DNA of 7,131 nt from Candidatus Arcanibacter lacustris. Lineage in GTDB: Bacteria > Pseudomonadota > Alphaproteobacteria > Rickettsiales > Arcanibacteraceae. Below the pieces are notes generated by a model. That model saw only the letters and a list, made by a program, of their open reading frames with translations. It was not told the origin of the DNA and did no database searches. How positions within the stretch are numbered: position 1 is the first letter of the stretch; each line of letters begins with the position of its first letter. Positions 5,612-7,131 of the stretch are shown one piece after another. The position numbers and the translations under genes are program-made. The stretch lies in contig JYHA01000019.1 in the NCBI GenBank assembly GCA_000970895.1, positions 1-7,131 of the forward strand, written 5' to 3'.

Positions 5612-6898
5612 ATGCGTCTATCAAATTACTTCCTGCCAATCTTAAAAGAGAACCCAAATGATGCGAGCGTGGCTTCTCATCGCTTGATGCTTAGAGCTGG
5701 TATGATCAGGCAATTAACCTCAGGTATCTATAATTGGTTGCCAATGGGTGTGAATATTTTACAAAAAATATCAAATATTGTAAGAGATGGTTTGAATAAG
5801 GCGGGATGTGTAGAGATTCTAATGTCTTGTCTTCAGCCTGATGATTTATGGGTAGAGTCTGGGCGTTTTGATGCTTATGGTAAGGAGCTTCTTACCATGA
5901 AAGATCGCCATGATCGTAATTTGCTATTTAGCCCTACTAATGAAGAGGTGGTAACTGATATATTTAGAAAAAATATCAATTCTTACAAAGAGTTACCTGT
6001 TACTATGTATCAAATGCAATGGAAGTTTCGTGATGAAATTAGACCAAGATTTGGCGTGATGAGGGGTAGGGAGTTCTTAATGAAAGATGCTTATTCATTT
6101 GATATTGATAAAGAATCAGCCATTAAGTCTTACGATAAAATGTTTGAGACTTATTTTAACATATTCAAATCCCTAGGATTAAATACTATTGCTGTTAGAG
6201 CTGATTCTGGTCAGATAGGTGGTGATTTGAGTCAGGAATTCCATGTAATTGCCGATACTGGTGAAAGTACTATCTATTATGATATAGCTTATGATGAAGC
6301 AATTAAAAATTCCAGCCTTGATTTAGCTACCATGAGAAATATCTATGCTGCTGCAGATGAGATGCATGATCCTGATAATTGTCCGGTACCAGCTGAAAGG
6401 CTTGTTGCTAAACGTGGTATTGAAGTAGGGCAGGTTTTCTATCTAGGAGACAAATACTCCAAAGCTCTCAATGCTTATGTAACAAATCAAAATGGTGAGA
6501 AGATTTATGCGCAGATGGGTTGCTATGGCATTGGAATATCTAGATTAATTGGTGCAATAATAGAGGCTAATCATGATGAAAAAGGTATTATATGGCCAGT
6601 TGAAGTCGCTCCATTTATAGTATCTTTAGTAAATTTAAAAGTAGGGGATGGGTCTTGTGATGATATTTGTGAGAAAATCTACTTACAGCTAAATAATGCT
6701 AAAGTGGATGTTTTATATGATGATACTACTAATTCGGTTGGTAGTAAATTAGCTACAGCTGATTTGATCGGTAGTCCTTGGCAGATTATTGTTGGTCCAA
6801 AATCAGCTGCAAATAATATGGTTGAGTTGAAATTTAGACGAACTGGTGAGAAGGAAATAGTATCTATTGAATCTGCTTTATCAAAGGTTTGTGCTTAA
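5612..6898 (+). CDS. proS: prolyl-tRNA synthetase, short alphaproteobacterial form
   Basis: ProRS charges tRNA-Pro with proline in the cytoplasm. The 428-residue product has the class II core: motif 1 region (about 32-46, RQLTSGIYNWLPMG), the TNEE segment (109-112), motif 2 (FRDEIRPRFG, 139-148, continuing to KDAYSF at 158-163) and motif 3 (GCYGIGISRLIGA, 303-315). The anticodon-binding domain follows (about 333-428, with ADLIGSPWQIIVGPK). Between motifs 2 and 3 there are only about 140 residues, so the INS editing domain of E. coli-type ProRS (about 570 residues overall) is absent, as is usual in alphaproteobacteria. The short form is therefore normal here and not a deletion. The start is set by the family N-terminus (MRLSNYFLP); the only Shine-Dalgarno-like sequence is a distant AGG 12 bases upstream. 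The next gene starts immediately after the stop. Confidence 0.97.
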   Translation: MRLSNYFLPILKENPNDASVASHRLMLRAGMIRQLTSGIYNWLPMGVNILQKISNIVRDGLNKAGCVEILMSCLQPDDLWVESGRFDAYGKELLTMKDRHDRNLLFSPTNEEVVTDIFRKNINSYKELPVTMYQMQWKFRDEIRPRFGVMRGREFLMKDAYSFDIDKESAIKSYDKMFETYFNIFKSLGLNTIAVRADSGQIGGDLSQEFHVIADTGESTIYYDIAYDEAIKNSSLDLATMRNIYAAADEMHDPDNCPVPAERLVAKRGIEVGQVFYLGDKYSKALNAYVTNQNGEKIYAQMGCYGIGISRLIGAIIEANHDEKGIIWPVEVAPFIVSLVNLKVGDGSCDDICEKIYLQLNNAKVDVLYDDTTNSVGSKLATADLIGSPWQIIVGPKSAANNMVELKFRRTGEKEIVSIESALSKVCA

Positions 6899-7131
6899 AT
6901 GATTTCATATTTTGAATTATTAGTTGCAACCAGGTACTTACGTAGTAAAAAGAAAGATACTATTATCTCGGTAATAGCTGGATTTTCTTTGGTGGGTGTG
7001 GCACTGGGTGTTGCAGCTTTGATAGTAGTAATGGCTGTGATGAATGGTTTTCATAAGGAAATAGCAGCTAAGATGACTGGCTTTAATGGTGATATAACTA
7101 TTAAAACTTACTCAGGTTATATTGATGATTA
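6899..7131 (+). CDS. lolC: LolC/LolE-type lipoprotein-release permease, N-terminal 77 codons (cut by window end)
   Basis: This would be the inner-membrane permease of the LolCDE ABC transporter, which releases mature lipoproteins from the inner membrane for transfer to the outer membrane. The visible part starts MISYFELLVATRYLRSKKKD, then a first transmembrane segment (about residues 22-48, with SLVGVALGVAALIVV) and VMNGFHKEI, a pattern typical of LolC/LolE. The ATG directly abuts the proS stop codon with no gap, so it is read from the same transcript and is likely coupled; AAAGG lies 11 bases upstream inside proS. The periplasmic domain and the other membrane segments are outside the window. 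The N-terminus alone does not separate LolC from LolE; many alphaproteobacteria have a single permease of this type. Confidence 0.9.
   Translation, partial: MISYFELLVATRYLRSKKKDTIISVIAGFSLVGVALGVAALIVVMAVMNGFHKEIAAKMTGFNGDITIKTYSGYIDD

Overview
The window is AT-rich, densely packed bacterial DNA from an alphaproteobacterium, most likely a member of the Rickettsiales. The evidence is the short ProRS without an editing insertion, the bL31 without zinc cysteines, the extended 96-residue bL28, the A/T-biased codon use, and the proS-lolC and rpmB-rpmE pairs, which I recall from Rickettsia-like genomes. An intact ispH argues against Rickettsia itself, which is known to have lost the MEP isoprenoid pathway. 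A related lineage, perhaps an endosymbiont that still makes its own isoprenoids, fits better. No genus can be named from the sequence alone.

Left part, minus strand (2575 down to 1): a small, very acidic unknown protein, then ubiG (ubiquinone O-methyltransferase), ispH (last step of the MEP pathway) and the first 194 codons of recA, which runs off the window. All are co-directional. ubiG and ispH are one base apart, and ispH and recA are 52 bases apart. IspH supplies the isoprenoid units for the ubiquinone tail and UbiG methylates the ubiquinone head, so that pairing makes metabolic sense. A near-consensus minus-strand promoter lies before the acidic gene. An 8-bp inverted repeat overlaps the likely ribosome binding site of ubiG.

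Middle part, plus strand (about 2743 to 3801): a near-consensus promoter, a structured stretch of about 145 bases and a strand-specific intrinsic terminator come before the greA-rsfS operon (transcript-cleavage factor and ribosome silencing factor). This looks like a greA leader that releases a short RNA, or an independent small RNA. It is the most interesting non-coding signal in the window.

Right part: on the minus strand is an unrecognised 335-residue protein with a Ser/Thr/Pro-rich basic tail, convergent with rsfS. Upstream of it is a strong terminator, followed by the rpmB-rpmE ribosomal protein pair. Divergent from rpmB on the plus strand are proS and, directly abutting it, the start of a LolC/LolE-type lipoprotein-export permease gene cut by the window end. 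No tRNA or rRNA genes, insertion sequences, CRISPR arrays or phage genes are visible.
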